Positions 8,473-17,304 of a stretch of DNA of 43,357 bases are shown one piece after another. The notes below the pieces were generated by a model. The model was given only the letters and a program-made list of their open reading frames with translations, ran no database searches and was not told the DNA's origin. Made by a program: the position numbers and the translations under genes. Positions within the stretch are counted from its first letter, which is position 1; each line of letters begins with the position of its first letter. Source of the DNA: Gordonibacter sp. An230 (GTDB lineage: Bacteria; Actinomycetota; Coriobacteriia; Coriobacteriales; Eggerthellaceae); assembly GCF_002159915.1 (NCBI RefSeq), contig NZ_NFJP01000030.1:1-43357 (forward strand). The letters are read 5' to 3'.

Positions 8473-9276
8473 CTAGCCGCGTTTCACGAGCTTGTAGCCC
8501 AGGCCGCGCGCCGTGACGAGTGAGACGGGCTTCGACGGATCCGCTTCGATCTTCTCGCGCAGACGCCTGATGTGCGCCATGAGCGAGTTCTCGTAGCCGA
8601 ACGAGGTTCCCCAGCACGCCTCGCACAAGGAGTCGATGGTGACGATGCGCCCCGCGTTGCGCGCGAGCACGCCCAGGATCTCGTGCTCCTTGGCGGTGAG
8701 CACCGCCGTCTCGCCGTCCGCGCGCAGCACCTCCGCGGTGGCGAAGTTCACGCGGCATGCGTCAAGATCGAGCAGAGGGCTCTCCTCGGCGTAGCAGCGG
8801 CGCAGAACCGCGGTCACGCGCAGGACGAGCTCCTGGGGGAGAAAGGGCTTGGCGATGTAGTCGTCAGCACCGAGCGAAAGGCCGCTCACGCGGTCGAAGG
8901 GCTCGTCCTTCGCGGTGAGGAACACGACGGGCGCCTGCGCGTGCGCAGGGTGCTCGCGCAGGCGCGCGAGCAGCTCGAAGCCGTCCATGCCGGGCATCAT
9001 GACGTCGAGCACGAACAGCTGGTAGATCTCTTCGGTGGCGTGCGGGGCGGTCGGGGACGTTCGGCCGGATGCCCCGCGTCCCTGACGAGGCTCGACGGGG
9101 CTCCTGTCGAGGACCGCGAGCGCCTCCTCGCCCGAATGTGCGACATCGACGCGGGCGAACCCCGCACCGTGCAGGATGGCGGCCACCATGTCCGCCAAGT
9201 CGCGCTCGTCGTCCACGACGAGGATGCGCTTGTCGCGCAGATGCTCGTCCGCCATGCCGAACCCGCTCATCGCCAT
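8473..9276 (-). CDS. OmpR/PhoB-family response regulator with receiver-loop insertion
   Basis: 267 residues. The receiver domain has the acidic pair in 'ILVVDDERD', the phospho-acceptor Asp91 in 'LDVMMPGMDGF' and the conserved Lys143 in 'DDYIAKPF'. A winged-helix DNA-binding domain follows ('TAKEHEILGVLARNAG … HIRRLREKI … TARGLGYKL'). ATG 9276 is preceded by AGAAGGAGG six bases away. About 22 extra, Pro/Gly/Arg-rich residues (about 58-82) separate helix 2 from the strand carrying Asp91, longer than the usual loop. It heads the operon with the histidine kinase and probably controls the divergent ABC exporter, where 11-bp-phased repeats occur. Confidence 0.92.
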   Translation of the reverse strand: MAMSGFGMADEHLRDKRILVVDDERDLADMVAAILHGAGFARVDVAHSGEEALAVLDRSPVEPRQGRGASGRTSPTAPHATEEIYQLFVLDVMMPGMDGFELLARLREHPAHAQAPVVFLTAKDEPFDRVSGLSLGADDYIAKPFLPQELVLRVTAVLRRCYAEESPLLDLDACRVNFATAEVLRADGETAVLTAKEHEILGVLARNAGRIVTIDSLCEACWGTSFGYENSLMAHIRRLREKIEADPSKPVSLVTARGLGYKLVKRG

Positions 9277-9996
9277 TCGCAGCCTCCTTCTCTCGTTTCG
9301 TGATGCATTATGCCACATCTTCATGGCGCTTTTCGCTCGGCGCCCGCGGACGTAAGGAGGATGCAAGGTGGGGTTCGCCACGCTTGGGCGGGGAGGGGGC
9401 TGCTCGCGGCGAAAGCCTTGGTCGGGAAATGGTTCAGCCTTCTTGGAAACGTCTGCCTGCCTCTTGGCGGTTGTCGGGTGGGCCGGGGAGCTTCCGGCAT
9501 CCTCTTTAGCTCCGCTGCGGGTTCCGGGAAGCGTCCGTCGGCCGAGGACCGACGACCTTTGCGAGCCGGGAAATCGCGGTCGGAGGGGGTTCGGGCAAAC
9601 GCCGGGGCGCGCTTCGGGGTCTCGGGGCTCAGATCCGCCCGACGTGCTCGACGCCGTGCGTTGCGGAGAGGGGATGCGAGGAGGCGGTCGTCCCAGCATT
9701 GCGGCGTTCTTCCGCCTAGTCGAGCTCTTTCGGAGCCCGCGGTGGGAGCACGTTGGCTTTCCGAGCGCCGCCCCTTCGCTTCTCTTAGCGCCTTGCCGTT
9801 TCGTAAGGCAATCGCAAGGAAGGTGCGCTGGGGGCGTAAGGTCGGCTCTCTAGACTGGAGCATGCGACAGGGAGCGCGCGGCGAAGGGGCGGGGCCGCGC
9901 CATGCTCGCAAGAGAACGCGGGGCTCGGCATGCTTCTCGTTGAACGCAAAGGAAGCCCTCGCCCTTTTGCCAAGAACGAAACGGAAGGAGACACGC
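9277..9996. other. 720-bp divergent intergenic region
   Basis: This separates the two-component genes (minus) from the ABC exporter (plus). Seen in it are an extended -10 for the regulator on the minus strand (TGGCATAAT, box 9307-9312) and phased repeats near the exporter (9802-9841). A GTG-started open frame at 9368-9853 has a fine AAGGAGG but A/T-rich third positions and no known motif, so I do not call it a gene. Confidence 0.5.
9802..9856 (+). promoter_or_regulatory. Phased direct repeats and -10: likely response-regulator target
   Basis: CGTAAGG (9802-9808), CGCAAGG (9813-9819) and CGTAAGG (9835-9841) are offset by 11 and 22 bases, i.e. one and two helical turns, as expected for tandem OmpR-family binding. 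A TAGACT box (9851-9856) follows nine bases after the last repeat, and no -35 is evident, which is common at activator-dependent promoters. The exporter ATG is at 9997. Assignment to the regulator encoded at 8473-9276 is inference. Confidence 0.5.
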
Positions 9997-10854
9997 ATGG
10001 GAAACGCGGCGCATGGCGCGACGACGGTGGTGGAGGTGCGCAATGTGAGCAAGCGCTACGGCGCGAGCGGGCGCAAAGGGTCGGAGGCGAGCGTCACGCA
10101 GGCGCTTGATCGGGTGAGCTTCGCGGTGGCGAAGGGCGAGTTCGTGGCCATCATGGGACCGTCGGGCTCGGGAAAGTCGACGCTTTTGAACTGTCTCGCC
10201 ACCATCGACGCGCCTTCAAGCGGCCAGATCGTCATCGGCGGTCGGACGGTCACAGACCTGCGCGGACGGCAGCTTAGCGACTTTAGGCGCGACGACCTCG
10301 GGTTCATCTTCCAGGATGCGAACCTGCTCGACACGCTGACGGCCTACGAGAACATCGCGCTCGCGCTCACCATCCAGCGCGTTTCCTCGCACGAGATCGA
10401 CGGCCGCGTGCGCGAGGCGGCGCGTGCCCTCGGTATCGAGGATGTGCTGGAAAAGCGTCCCTTCCAGATGTCGGGGGGCCAACGGCAGCGCGTGGCGGCC
10501 GCGCGCGCCACGGTGACGCGCCCGCACCTCGTGCTGGCCGACGAGCCGACGGGCGCGCTCGATTCTCGATCGGCGGCCGCGCTGCTCGAATCGCTCGAAG
10601 GGTTGAACGCGCGCGGAGCCACCATCCTCATGGTCACGCACGACGCGGTGTCGGCGAGCTACTGCGGACGGGTCATCTTCATCAAGGACGGCCGCCTCTT
10701 CGGGGAGCTTCGTCGCCGCGGGGCCGACCGATCGGCGTTCCGGCATCGCATCGTGGAGGTGGTGGCCAGCATGAACGATGCGGAGGAAGAAGGAGGGCTG
10801 GGTGCGGCCGCGCATGCCGTGCAGGGCGAGGCGGTGATGCTCCATGCTCGCTAA
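9997..10854 (+). CDS. ABC transporter ATP-binding protein (BceA/LolD-like)
   Basis: 285 residues. Walker A is GPSGSGKS (54-61). The Q-loop region is '[18 protein letters not shown]', the signature '[14 protein letters not shown]', and Walker B 'LVLADEPTG', followed by the H-loop 'LMVTHD'. This is the MacB/LolD/BceA type that partners FtsX-like permeases. ATG 9997 follows GGAAGGAG; the frame stays open far upstream but lacks coding character there. The stop overlaps the permease start by 11 bases, showing one operon. The ATPase would power export or target release by the permease. Confidence 0.93.
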   Translation: MGNAAHGATTVVEVRNVSKRYGASGRKGSEASVTQALDRVSFAVAKGEFVAIMGPSGSGKSTLLNCLATIDAPSSGQIVIGGRTVTDLRGRQLSDFRRDDLGFIFQDANLLDTLTAYENIALALTIQRVSSHEIDGRVREAARALGIEDVLEKRPFQMSGGQRQRVAAARATVTRPHLVLADEPTGALDSRSAAALLESLEGLNARGATILMVTHDAVSASYCGRVIFIKDGRLFGELRRRGADRSAFRHRIVEVVASMNDAEEEGGLGAAAHAVQGEAVMLHAR

Positions 10855-12952
10855 GATCGCTTTCGGCAACGTCCGCAAGTCCGTCTCGGACTTCGGAGTG
10901 TACTTCCTCACCGTCATGCTGGGCGTGGCGGTGTTCTACGCGTTCAACTCCATGACGGCGCAGCAGGGGGTGCTCGCGTTCTCGGAGACGCAGGAGAAGA
11001 TGTTCGACCTTCTGGGCATGGTCATTGGCGGCGTGTCGGCGTTCGTCGCGCTCGTGCTCGTTTTCTTGGTGGTGTACGCGAACCGCTTTCTTATCCGGCG
11101 GCGTAAGAAGGAGTTCGGCCTGTACCTCATGATGGGCATGCGCGTATCCGACGTGGTGAAGATCGTCGCGCTCGAGTCGCTCATCGTGGGCGCGGCATCG
11201 CTTGCCGCGGGCCTCGTCTTGGGCTTCGCTCTGTCGCAGCTTCTTCTGTATGTGACATCGGCCCTGTTCCAAGCCGATGTCGCCGAGGCGGCGGGATTCT
11301 CGTTCGTGTTCTCGGCCGACGCTCTCGCGCAGACTGCGGCCGTGTTCGTCGCTGTCTTCGCGATAGCGGCCGTGCTGAACGCGCGCACTGTGGCGAAGGC
11401 GAAGCTCATCGAACTGCTGCATGCTGATCGCGTGGGCGAGGACATGAGGCTGAGGAGCCTGCCGCTTTCGATCATGCTGTTCGCGGCGTCCCTCGCCATC
11501 ATCGGCGTGTCGTACAAACTGCTCGTGGACAACGGGCTTACGGAGCCTTCGCCTCAGTTCGCGGCTGCCACGGTCCTTGTGTTCGTGGGCACGGTGCTGT
11601 TCTTCTACGCGTTGTCGGGCTTTCTGCTGAGGCTTGTGCAGGCGGTGCGGCCCCTGTACCTGCGCGGGCTCAACATGTTCACGCTGCGGCAGCTGGGCTC
11701 GAAGGTGAACACGACGTTCGCGTCGCTGTCGATCGTGTGCCTCGTGCTGTTCCTGGCCATCACGAGCGTGTGCGGCGGCATCGGAATACGAAACGCGCTC
11801 GTCGGGTCGATCGAGGCGAGCACGGCCTACAGCGCCACCGTGTCGACGAACTTCGGCGCGTACACCTCCGAGACGGGCTACGTGCCCGTTGATCTGGGCG
11901 AGTTCGGGGCGTTTGCCGAGGAGCAGGGCTATGACGCCGCAGCCGGCCTGCGTGCGAGCGTCCGCGCGCTCGGCGCGGGCGACTTCGACGCGCTCGTAGA
12001 GGGTGCGGCGCAGGTGGATTTGCTCGTGGATCCCGACGACGGTCTGACGATGGGCGATGTGGAGGATGCGAGCGGCCTTGTCTTGACGGACTTCGCCGGC
12101 TCGTCTGTGAACGACGGTTACGGGGTGTATCCCGTGTACATGATGCGGCTCTCGCAGGTGAACGCTGCGCTCGAGCTGGCTGGCAAACCCTCTATTTCGC
12201 TGGAGGAGGGCGAGTGCGCCGTGTTCAGCGACTCCGACATCACGCGCGGGTTCTACGAGCGGGCCGTGGAGCTGGGAACAACTCTCGACGTGAACGGCCA
12301 TGCGCTCAAGCTGGCGTCCTTCCACGGCGATACGCTGCAGACCACGCCGGTTCCCATGAACACGGGTGCGATCGTAGTGTCCGACGATGTCGTTCCCGAG
12401 AATGCGGCCATCGTCCAGACCATGCTGAACGTGCAGTGCGCAACAGATGCCGACGAGGCGGCGTTTGGCGAGATGATGGAGGTCGTGGCTGATACGAGCG
12501 AGCCGGACACCTGGCCCATCACCATGTCGTTCACGCGCGCAGACGTGCTCGAGCAGAGCATCGGGTTGTCCACGGTGGTGGCGTATCTGGCCATCTATCT
12601 GGGGTTCGTGCTGGTGGTTGCGTGCGCGGCGATACTGGCCATCCAGCAGCTCTCGGAAGCGTCCGACAGTGCGCCGCGCTACGGGCTTCTGCGCAAACTC
12701 GGCGCCCCCGAAGGCATGGTGTCAGGTTCGATCTTCATGCAGGTGCTCGTGTACTTCCTGTTCCCGCTTGCCTTGGCCGTGGCGCATTCGTGCTGCGCGC
12801 TGACGGTGGTCACCGACGTGGTGGCGGTGTTCGGCCATCTCGACATCGCCGAGACGGCCCTCATGTGCGCCGCGTGCTTCCTCGTCGTGTACGGCGCGTA
12901 CTTCGCCGTGACGTTCTTCGGCGCCCGCAAGCTCGCCTTTGCGAGTGAGTGA
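10844..12952 (+). CDS. FtsX-like ABC transporter permease (BceB-like)
   Basis: 702 residues with FtsX-type topology of about ten membrane segments: a group within the first ~300 residues, a large soluble domain (about 320-560) and three terminal helices near 575-595, 625-650 and 670-695. 'RRRKKEFGLYLMMGM' is the conserved cytoplasmic segment of BceB/MacB-type permeases ('KEFG/KEIG…GM'). The start overlaps the ATPase gene. With the divergent kinase and regulator it resembles Bce/Vex detoxification modules, where the exporter removes or senses peptide antibiotics; the actual substrate is unknown. Confidence 0.9.
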   Translation: MLAKIAFGNVRKSVSDFGVYFLTVMLGVAVFYAFNSMTAQQGVLAFSETQEKMFDLLGMVIGGVSAFVALVLVFLVVYANRFLIRRRKKEFGLYLMMGMRVSDVVKIVALESLIVGAASLAAGLVLGFALSQLLLYVTSALFQADVAEAAGFSFVFSADALAQTAAVFVAVFAIAAVLNARTVAKAKLIELLHADRVGEDMRLRSLPLSIMLFAASLAIIGVSYKLLVDNGLTEPSPQFAAATVLVFVGTVLFFYALSGFLLRLVQAVRPLYLRGLNMFTLRQLGSKVNTTFASLSIVCLVLFLAITSVCGGIGIRNALVGSIEASTAYSATVSTNFGAYTSETGYVPVDLGEFGAFAEEQGYDAAAGLRASVRALGAGDFDALVEGAAQVDLLVDPDDGLTMGDVEDASGLVLTDFAGSSVNDGYGVYPVYMMRLSQVNAALELAGKPSISLEEGECAVFSDSDITRGFYERAVELGTTLDVNGHALKLASFHGDTLQTTPVPMNTGAIVVSDDVVPENAAIVQTMLNVQCATDADEAAFGEMMEVVADTSEPDTWPITMSFTRADVLEQSIGLSTVVAYLAIYLGFVLVVACAAILAIQQLSEASDSAPRYGLLRKLGAPEGMVSGSIFMQVLVYFLFPLALAVAHSCCALTVVTDVVAVFGHLDIAETALMCAACFLVVYGAYFAVTFFGARKLAFASE

Positions 12953-12987
12953 CGCGCGCCGGGAGCGGGGCGCCAGGCGTTCGACGG

Positions 12988-13024
12988 GCGGAGCGCCCGC
13001 AGGGCGGACCTGCGGGCGCTCCGC
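12988..13024 (+). terminator. 16-bp perfect hairpin after the permease gene
   Basis: 12988-13003 pairs perfectly with 13009-13024 around a five-base loop, 35 bp past the permease stop. It is followed by GC-rich sequence, not a U-tract. Probable transcript end of the ABC operon. Confidence 0.55.
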
Positions 13025-13090
13025 TGCACGGGGGTGTTTCGGGTTCGACCGTCCGTCGCGAACGTTCGGAGATCGTCTCGTTCTCGGGAA

Positions 13091-13123
13091 GAAGGCGGGA
13101 CGGGGTTTCCTCGTCCCGCCTTC
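13091..13123. terminator. 12-bp hairpin between convergent genes
   Basis: GAAGGCGGGACG (13091-13102) pairs with CGTCCCGCCTTC (13112-13123), then TCTTG. It sits between the ABC operon (plus) and the sigma-factor remnant (minus) and could act in either direction. Confidence 0.5.
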
Positions 13124-13129
13124 TCTTGC

Positions 13130-13683
13130 GGGCTGTTCTTGAACCGCAAGCCTGAAGGCGGCCTGATCGGAGTTGGACGTACGGCTCGGGACGAGGCACA
13201 GCCCCTCGTCGGCCAAGGCGTTTGCGGGCGCTATGCGCAAAAGGGAGATGCGCGCCTCGCCGCCCGGGGCCAGCACGACGGTTTGGGGATGGCCCTCCAA
13301 GGCCGAGACGTCGCCGCTGGCCGTGAAATCGAGGTCGTAGCCGCCGACGGCGACGTCGTAGGTGCCTGGAGCACGTCCTCCGCGTCGGCGGCGTTGCCCA
13401 TGCGACTCCTCGCCAGACGCAGCACCGCATCTCCCCAGCGGCTGACGGCGGCCTCCACCTCGGCGGTCGAGAGGCTTTCCGCATCCTTCGGTCCCGCCGC
13501 TTCGCCGTCGGGCTTCTCCGAAGCGGCGCAGGCCGCCCTTTCGGCGTGTGCGGGGTGCGGAAAGCGGGTCGGGGCGGCCGTCGGTCCGGGCGGTGCCGGA
13601 CGCGGCGCGCCCGAGGCGGCGCGCGGGGAGAGCGCGGGGCCGCGCGCTGCCGTCCGGACGAACGTTCCGCAAGCTGGATCCAT
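13130..13683 (-). pseudogene. ECF-type sigma factor gene fused by deletion to a downstream gene tail
   Basis: From ATG 13683 (AAAGGAGA six bases upstream) the frame runs through an ~80-residue Pro/Ala-rich segment into 'AAVSRWGDAVLRLARSRMG' and 'NAADAEDVLQ', the start of sigma region 2 ('…DAEDVVQ'). Right after the Gln codon (about 13366) sigma homology stops and the frame becomes low-complexity, ending at TAG 13231. In another frame, from the same point, a protein-like tail begins: 'PGTYDVAVGGYDLDFTASG' and 'LEGHPQTVVLAPGGEARI'. This reads as a deletion joining the 5' part of a sigma gene to the 3' part of another gene, out of frame. The tail could belong to a downstream anti-sigma-like partner. 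The product would lack -10 and -35 recognition regions. Confidence 0.6.
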
Positions 13684-13938
13684 GGCTTCTCTCCTTTCGC
13701 GCCCAACACGGTTTCGCAGGGGAATTTGTTGCACTTCCCCCGGAATTCGCGGGCCGCGCCGCCGAGCGGTTTGGAAACGTCCGGGGAACGCGGCGGCAAC
13801 CGCTTCCGTTCGGATTGCCGGTGCGCCCTCCGACGAGGCTACCATGTCCAGTGCGCCGCTCCTTTGACGGCGTGGCATCGTCTCGGTGCCGAGCGTCAGC
13901 TCTTGCGCCGACCCTCCTTCGACCGTTGGGACTTCGTT

Positions 13939-14820
13939 ATGGATGCATCGATACTAAAAGATCGTTCGCGACCTGCGCGAATCGGCGTCATCGACGTGGG
14001 CGGTGGTTTGCGCGGCGCGTTCGGCGCCGGCGTGCTCGACCGCTGCCTCGACGAGGGCGTTTCGTTCGACGTGTGCCTGGGCGTGTCGGCCGGCAGCGGC
14101 AACATGGTGGCGTATCTGGCCGGCCAACGCGGGCGCAACCGGCTGTTCTACACGGAGTACCCGCAGCGCAAGGAGTACATGAGCGTGCGCAATCTCGTGA
14201 CGAAGGGATCCTACCTCGACCTTGACTACGTGTACTCGGTGCTGTCGAACTCCGACGGTGAGTACCCGCTCGACTACGATGCGCTGCTCGCGAACCCCGC
14301 CGCCCTCGTCGTGGTGGCCACCGACGCTTTGGCGGGGGAGGCCGTGTACTTCCGCAAGGCCGACCTCAAGCGCGACGACTTCGGTATCCTCAAGGCTTCG
14401 AGCGGCATTCCCGTGGTGTGCCGTCCCTGCCGGTGGGAGGGCGGCACATACTTCGACGGCGGCATCGCCGACCCTGTGCCCCTCGCGCGCGCCTTCGCCG
14501 AGGGATGCGCGCGCGTGGTGGTCGTGCTCACGCGCCCGCGTTCCTACGTGCGCTCGTTCAAGCGCGACCGCTTCGCCTATCGGATGCTGCGCCGGCGCTT
14601 CCCGCGCGCCGCCGAGGCCCTGCGCGGCCGCGCGGCGCGCTACAACCTCGGAGTGGCCCGCGCTTTGGAGCTCGAGCGGCAAGGGCTTGTGCTCGTGGTC
14701 GCTCCCGACGACTGCTGCGGCGCGGACACTCTCACGAGGGATCCGGCGTGCCTCGAGCGCTTGTATGAGAAGGGTTACGAGGCCGCCCGCGCCGTCCCCG
14801 CGTTCGCGGGCGGCGCGTGA
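13939..14820 (+). CDS. Patatin-like phospholipase family protein
   Basis: 293 residues of the bacterial patatin type (YjjU-like). The oxyanion loop is 'DVGGGLRGAFGAGVLD' (19-34), the nucleophile elbow GVSAG has Ser50, and the catalytic Asp is D173 in 'YFDGGIADP', so the Ser-Asp dyad is complete. Family members hydrolyse acyl esters of lipids; the substrate is unknown. There is no signal peptide. ATG 13939 is chosen for fit to the family start, but the ribosome binding site is weak (TTGGGA). A paralogue lies at 36968-37897 in this window. Confidence 0.85.
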   Translation: MDASILKDRSRPARIGVIDVGGGLRGAFGAGVLDRCLDEGVSFDVCLGVSAGSGNMVAYLAGQRGRNRLFYTEYPQRKEYMSVRNLVTKGSYLDLDYVYSVLSNSDGEYPLDYDALLANPAALVVVATDALAGEAVYFRKADLKRDDFGILKASSGIPVVCRPCRWEGGTYFDGGIADPVPLARAFAEGCARVVVVLTRPRSYVRSFKRDRFAYRMLRRRFPRAAEALRGRAARYNLGVARALELERQGLVLVVAPDDCCGADTLTRDPACLERLYEKGYEAARAVPAFAGGA

Positions 14821-14978
14821 CGTGCGGGGCGTTCTCTGCGAGCGCTACGGGAGGGCGGCGGCTTGCGCGCGGCCAAGGCGGGGCGCAGTGTCCCTCCCGA
14901 GGGCGGGCGACGGGCGCTGCGCGCCGCGCGCCGAAGGGCGCGGCAAGGACTGCAGGCATCGTGCCTGGTTCGTATGAT

Positions 14979-15008
14979 AAAAAAACCGTCCGGCTATGCC
15001 AGACGGTT
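14979..15008 (-). terminator. Rho-independent terminator of the tRNA-His/tRNA-Lys unit
   Basis: On the minus strand an 11-bp stem (14998-15008 with 14984-14994, one G-U pair) closes a three-base loop and runs into seven T (14979-14985). It starts 11 bases after the tRNA-Lys 3' end. Confidence 0.85.
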
Positions 15009-15018
15009 CATCGATTTC

Positions 15019-15094
15019 TGGTGCTCCGTGAAGGACTCGAACCTTCGACCTTGGGATTAAGAGTCCCCTGCTCTACCAACTAAGCTAACGGAGC
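15019..15094 (-). tRNA. tRNA-Lys(CTT)
   Basis: 76-nt cloverleaf on the minus strand. The acceptor GCTCCGT pairs with ACGGAGC, followed by discriminator A and encoded CCA (15019-15021). The anticodon loop CTCTTAA gives anticodon CTT. The T-arm GGTTCGAGTCC is standard. Confidence 0.95.
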
Positions 15095-15177
15095 GTGTGC
15101 TTGCTTCGCTTACGAAGCGAAATGAGATTCTAGATCATTCCGCTCAAACGCGCAAGCCCCTTTTTCAAAAGGCGCGC

Positions 15178-15255
15178 TGGGGTGGATGATGGGACTCGAA
15201 CCCACGACCTCCAGAGCCACAATCTGGCGTTCTAGCCAACTGAACTACACCCACC
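15178..15255 (-). tRNA. tRNA-His(GTG)
   Basis: The minus-strand cloverleaf has acceptor GTGGGTG/CATCCAC, the extra G at -1 (15255) facing C73, and encoded CCA (15178-15180). The anticodon loop TTGTGGC gives GTG. The G-1 is the identity element specific to tRNA-His. It is transcribed ahead of tRNA-Lys, 83 bp apart. Confidence 0.95.
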
Positions 15256-15270
15256 AAGGCGCAAGGTGGA

Positions 15271-15299
15271 AGTATAGGGATTTTCGGCGACAAGCGCAA
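15271..15299 (-). promoter_or_regulatory. Promoter of the tRNA-His/tRNA-Lys unit
   Basis: On the minus strand TTGCGC (15294-15299) and TATACT (15271-15276) are separated by exactly 17 bases and lie 15 bp upstream of tRNA-His. Confidence 0.6.
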
Positions 15300-15470
15300 G
15301 GGGAATGTGGACAAATTGTATCAGCCCTTTTCCAAAAGCCCGCGTTCGACCTCCTATCGGGTAGTATGTGCTCGATGCCCGCCGGACGACGCGTCGTTTC
15401 GATGCCGTCGGCACGGTTCGTGAGGGCGGGGCGCGCGGCTCCGTTTCCCCTGCAACCAAGGAGCGAAAAC

Positions 15471-17213
15471 GTGGATACCAAACAATCGTCCGAAAAGCGG
15501 TTCGCGCTCTTGATCGATGCCGACAACGTGTCGGCGAAGTACATAAAGCCCATCATCGACGAGCTGTCGAAGTACGGCACCGTCACCTACAAGCGCATCT
15601 ACGGAGACTGGACGCTCGCGCTCCATGCGAAGTGGAAGGACGCGCTACTGGAGAACTCCATCACTCCCATCCAGCAGTTCGGCTACACCCAGGGCAAGAA
15701 CGCCACCGATTCGGCCATGATCATCGACGCGATGGACATCCTGTACACGCGATCGGTCGAAGGTTTCTGCATCGTGTCGAGTGACAGCGACTTCACGCGC
15801 CTGGCCAGCCGCATCCGCGAAAGCGGCCTCACGGTCGTGGGCATGGGGGAGAAGAAGACGCCCGTTCCCTTCCGCAAAGCGTGCGACATCTTCACGACGC
15901 TCGAGCTTTTGCTGCCCGCTTCGGGCGGCAAGGCGAACGGTCGCGGCAAGGGGCGCTCCGAACGGGCGGGGCAGGTCTCTGACGGCCAGAACGGCACCGG
16001 GCCCTCGATCGAGGAGATCGAGCAGGCGGTGGTGAGCATCGTCACCGACAACCAGAACAACGGCAAGTCGACGGGACTTGGCGAGGTGGGCAGCCGCCTT
16101 CTGAAGCGCCACCCCGACTTCGACGTGCGCAGCTACGGCACGAACCAGCTCAAGAAGCTGCTCGACGAGTTCGAAAGCGTCGTCGTCACGAAGGACGGCA
16201 ACTCGGTGACCGTGGAACTGGCCGAGGAGAAGGCGTCTGCCGCCGCGTCAGAGGACGCGCGGGCAGACGCGCCTTCCGAGGACGTGCAAGGCGTCGAGGG
16301 CGCGGTGATCGGGCGCTCTTCGGAGGACGGAGCCGCGTCGTCCGGGGCCGCGCCTGCCGTGGCGGCGGAGCCGAGGCAGCGCTCGCGCCGCTCGTCGCGT
16401 CGTCGGCGCGACCAGGCGGCGGCCCCGGAGGGCGGGCCGACGCCGGAGGCTGCACCCGAGGCTACGGGCGAGGGTTCGGAGGACGGGGCTGCCGCGGCGG
16501 TCGGCCGGGCAGATGAGGCTTCGGCCCCGGCTCTTCAGGCGGAGCGTTCGGACGGTGCTTCCTCTGGCGAGGGCGGGAAGGCCGCTTTGCAGGAGAAGCA
16601 TCGCGAGGCGGCCGCGTCTGAAGACGCGAAAGCTGCGAAGCCCCGGCGTGGTCGTTCTGCCCGCGCCGCCCGCGCCGCGAAGCGCGCGGAGGCTGAGGCG
16701 AAGGGCGCTCAGGCTAAGGTGGCTGGCGACGACGAGCAGGCCGACAGGGCCGAGCAGGGCGAGCCTTCGAGGCGGTCCTCTGCTCGGAAAGCGAAGGAGG
16801 CCGCGCGGGGCGCGTCGACCGAAGCCTCTCGGAGGACCGCGGCGACCGAGGCGCAGTCTGAGTCCGAGGACGCTCGGGAGCGAAAGGGAAGGGCCGCCGT
16901 GCGCACCTCGAAACGTCGTCCCGCGTCCGACGCCTCGCCATCCATCGCTCCTCATTCGGCCTCAAGGGCCAAACGTCCCGCAGAGGCCGCCGAGGCGTCA
17001 GAAACGCCCGAGCAGTTCATCCGCCGCCTCGTTCGCGAGGCCGGCGCCGAGGGCGTGGCGCTTTCGGAGGTGGGCAAGCGCGTGCGCACCCGGTTCCGCA
17101 CGTTCAAGCTGCGCGAGCTCGGCTACACCCAGCTGCGCGCCTACGTGGCCGATCTCGACGACGTGGAGATAGAGAAGCGCGGTCGGGACTTTTACGCCCG
17201 TCTCGGCGAATAG
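15471..17213 (+). CDS. NYN-domain ribonuclease-like protein with two OST-HTH/LOTUS domains
   Basis: About 580 residues from GTG 15471, chosen because AAGGAG ends seven bases upstream. Residues 9-145 form a NYN (PIN-like) domain with the acidic set D16/D18 ('LLIDADN'), D80 ('GKNATDSAMIIDAMD') and D105 ('VSSDSDF'), consistent with metal-dependent RNA cleavage. Residues ~178-250 resemble an OST-HTH/LOTUS domain ('SIEEIEQAVVSIV … LLKRHPDFDVRSYGTNQLKKL'), and residues ~510-578 a second one ('FIRRLVREAG … TRFRTFKLRELGYTQLRAYV'). Between them lies a ~255-residue Ala/Glu/Arg-rich, probably disordered linker. The layout resembles LabA-type bacterial proteins and, in outline, eukaryotic MARF1. RNA targeting by the LOTUS domains is inferred. 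Confidence 0.88.
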   Translation: MDTKQSSEKRFALLIDADNVSAKYIKPIIDELSKYGTVTYKRIYGDWTLALHAKWKDALLENSITPIQQFGYTQGKNATDSAMIIDAMDILYTRSVEGFCIVSSDSDFTRLASRIRESGLTVVGMGEKKTPVPFRKACDIFTTLELLLPASGGKANGRGKGRSERAGQVSDGQNGTGPSIEEIEQAVVSIVTDNQNNGKSTGLGEVGSRLLKRHPDFDVRSYGTNQLKKLLDEFESVVVTKDGNSVTVELAEEKASAAASEDARADAPSEDVQGVEGAVIGRSSEDGAASSGAAPAVAAEPRQRSRRSSRRRRDQAAAPEGGPTPEAAPEATGEGSEDGAAAAVGRADEASAPALQAERSDGASSGEGGKAALQEKHREAAASEDAKAAKPRRGRSARAARAAKRAEAEAKGAQAKVAGDDEQADRAEQGEPSRRSSARKAKEAARGASTEASRRTAATEAQSESEDARERKGRAAVRTSKRRPASDASPSIAPHSASRAKRPAEAAEASETPEQFIRRLVREAGAEGVALSEVGKRVRTRFRTFKLRELGYTQLRAYVADLDDVEIEKRGRDFYARLGE

Positions 17214-17304
17214 GGCGAGCGAGGCGTTGGGGCGCGCTCCGCAGTGCCCGGGCGCGGCTTTCGTGACCCTGCCCTCTCGGCCGTTTTCGCGTTCGGACGC
17301 AACG

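Noticed and set aside
9368-9853. 161-codon frame with perfect AAGGAGG before a GTG
   Set aside because: About a third of the third codon positions I checked are A or T, unlike the strongly G/C-ending genes around it, and no domain or pattern is recognisable.
13231-13878. Longer sigma-like frame beginning at 13878
   Set aside because: The region before 13683 has no coding character; the good ribosome binding site is at ATG 13683, and the frame is disrupted after region 2 anyway.
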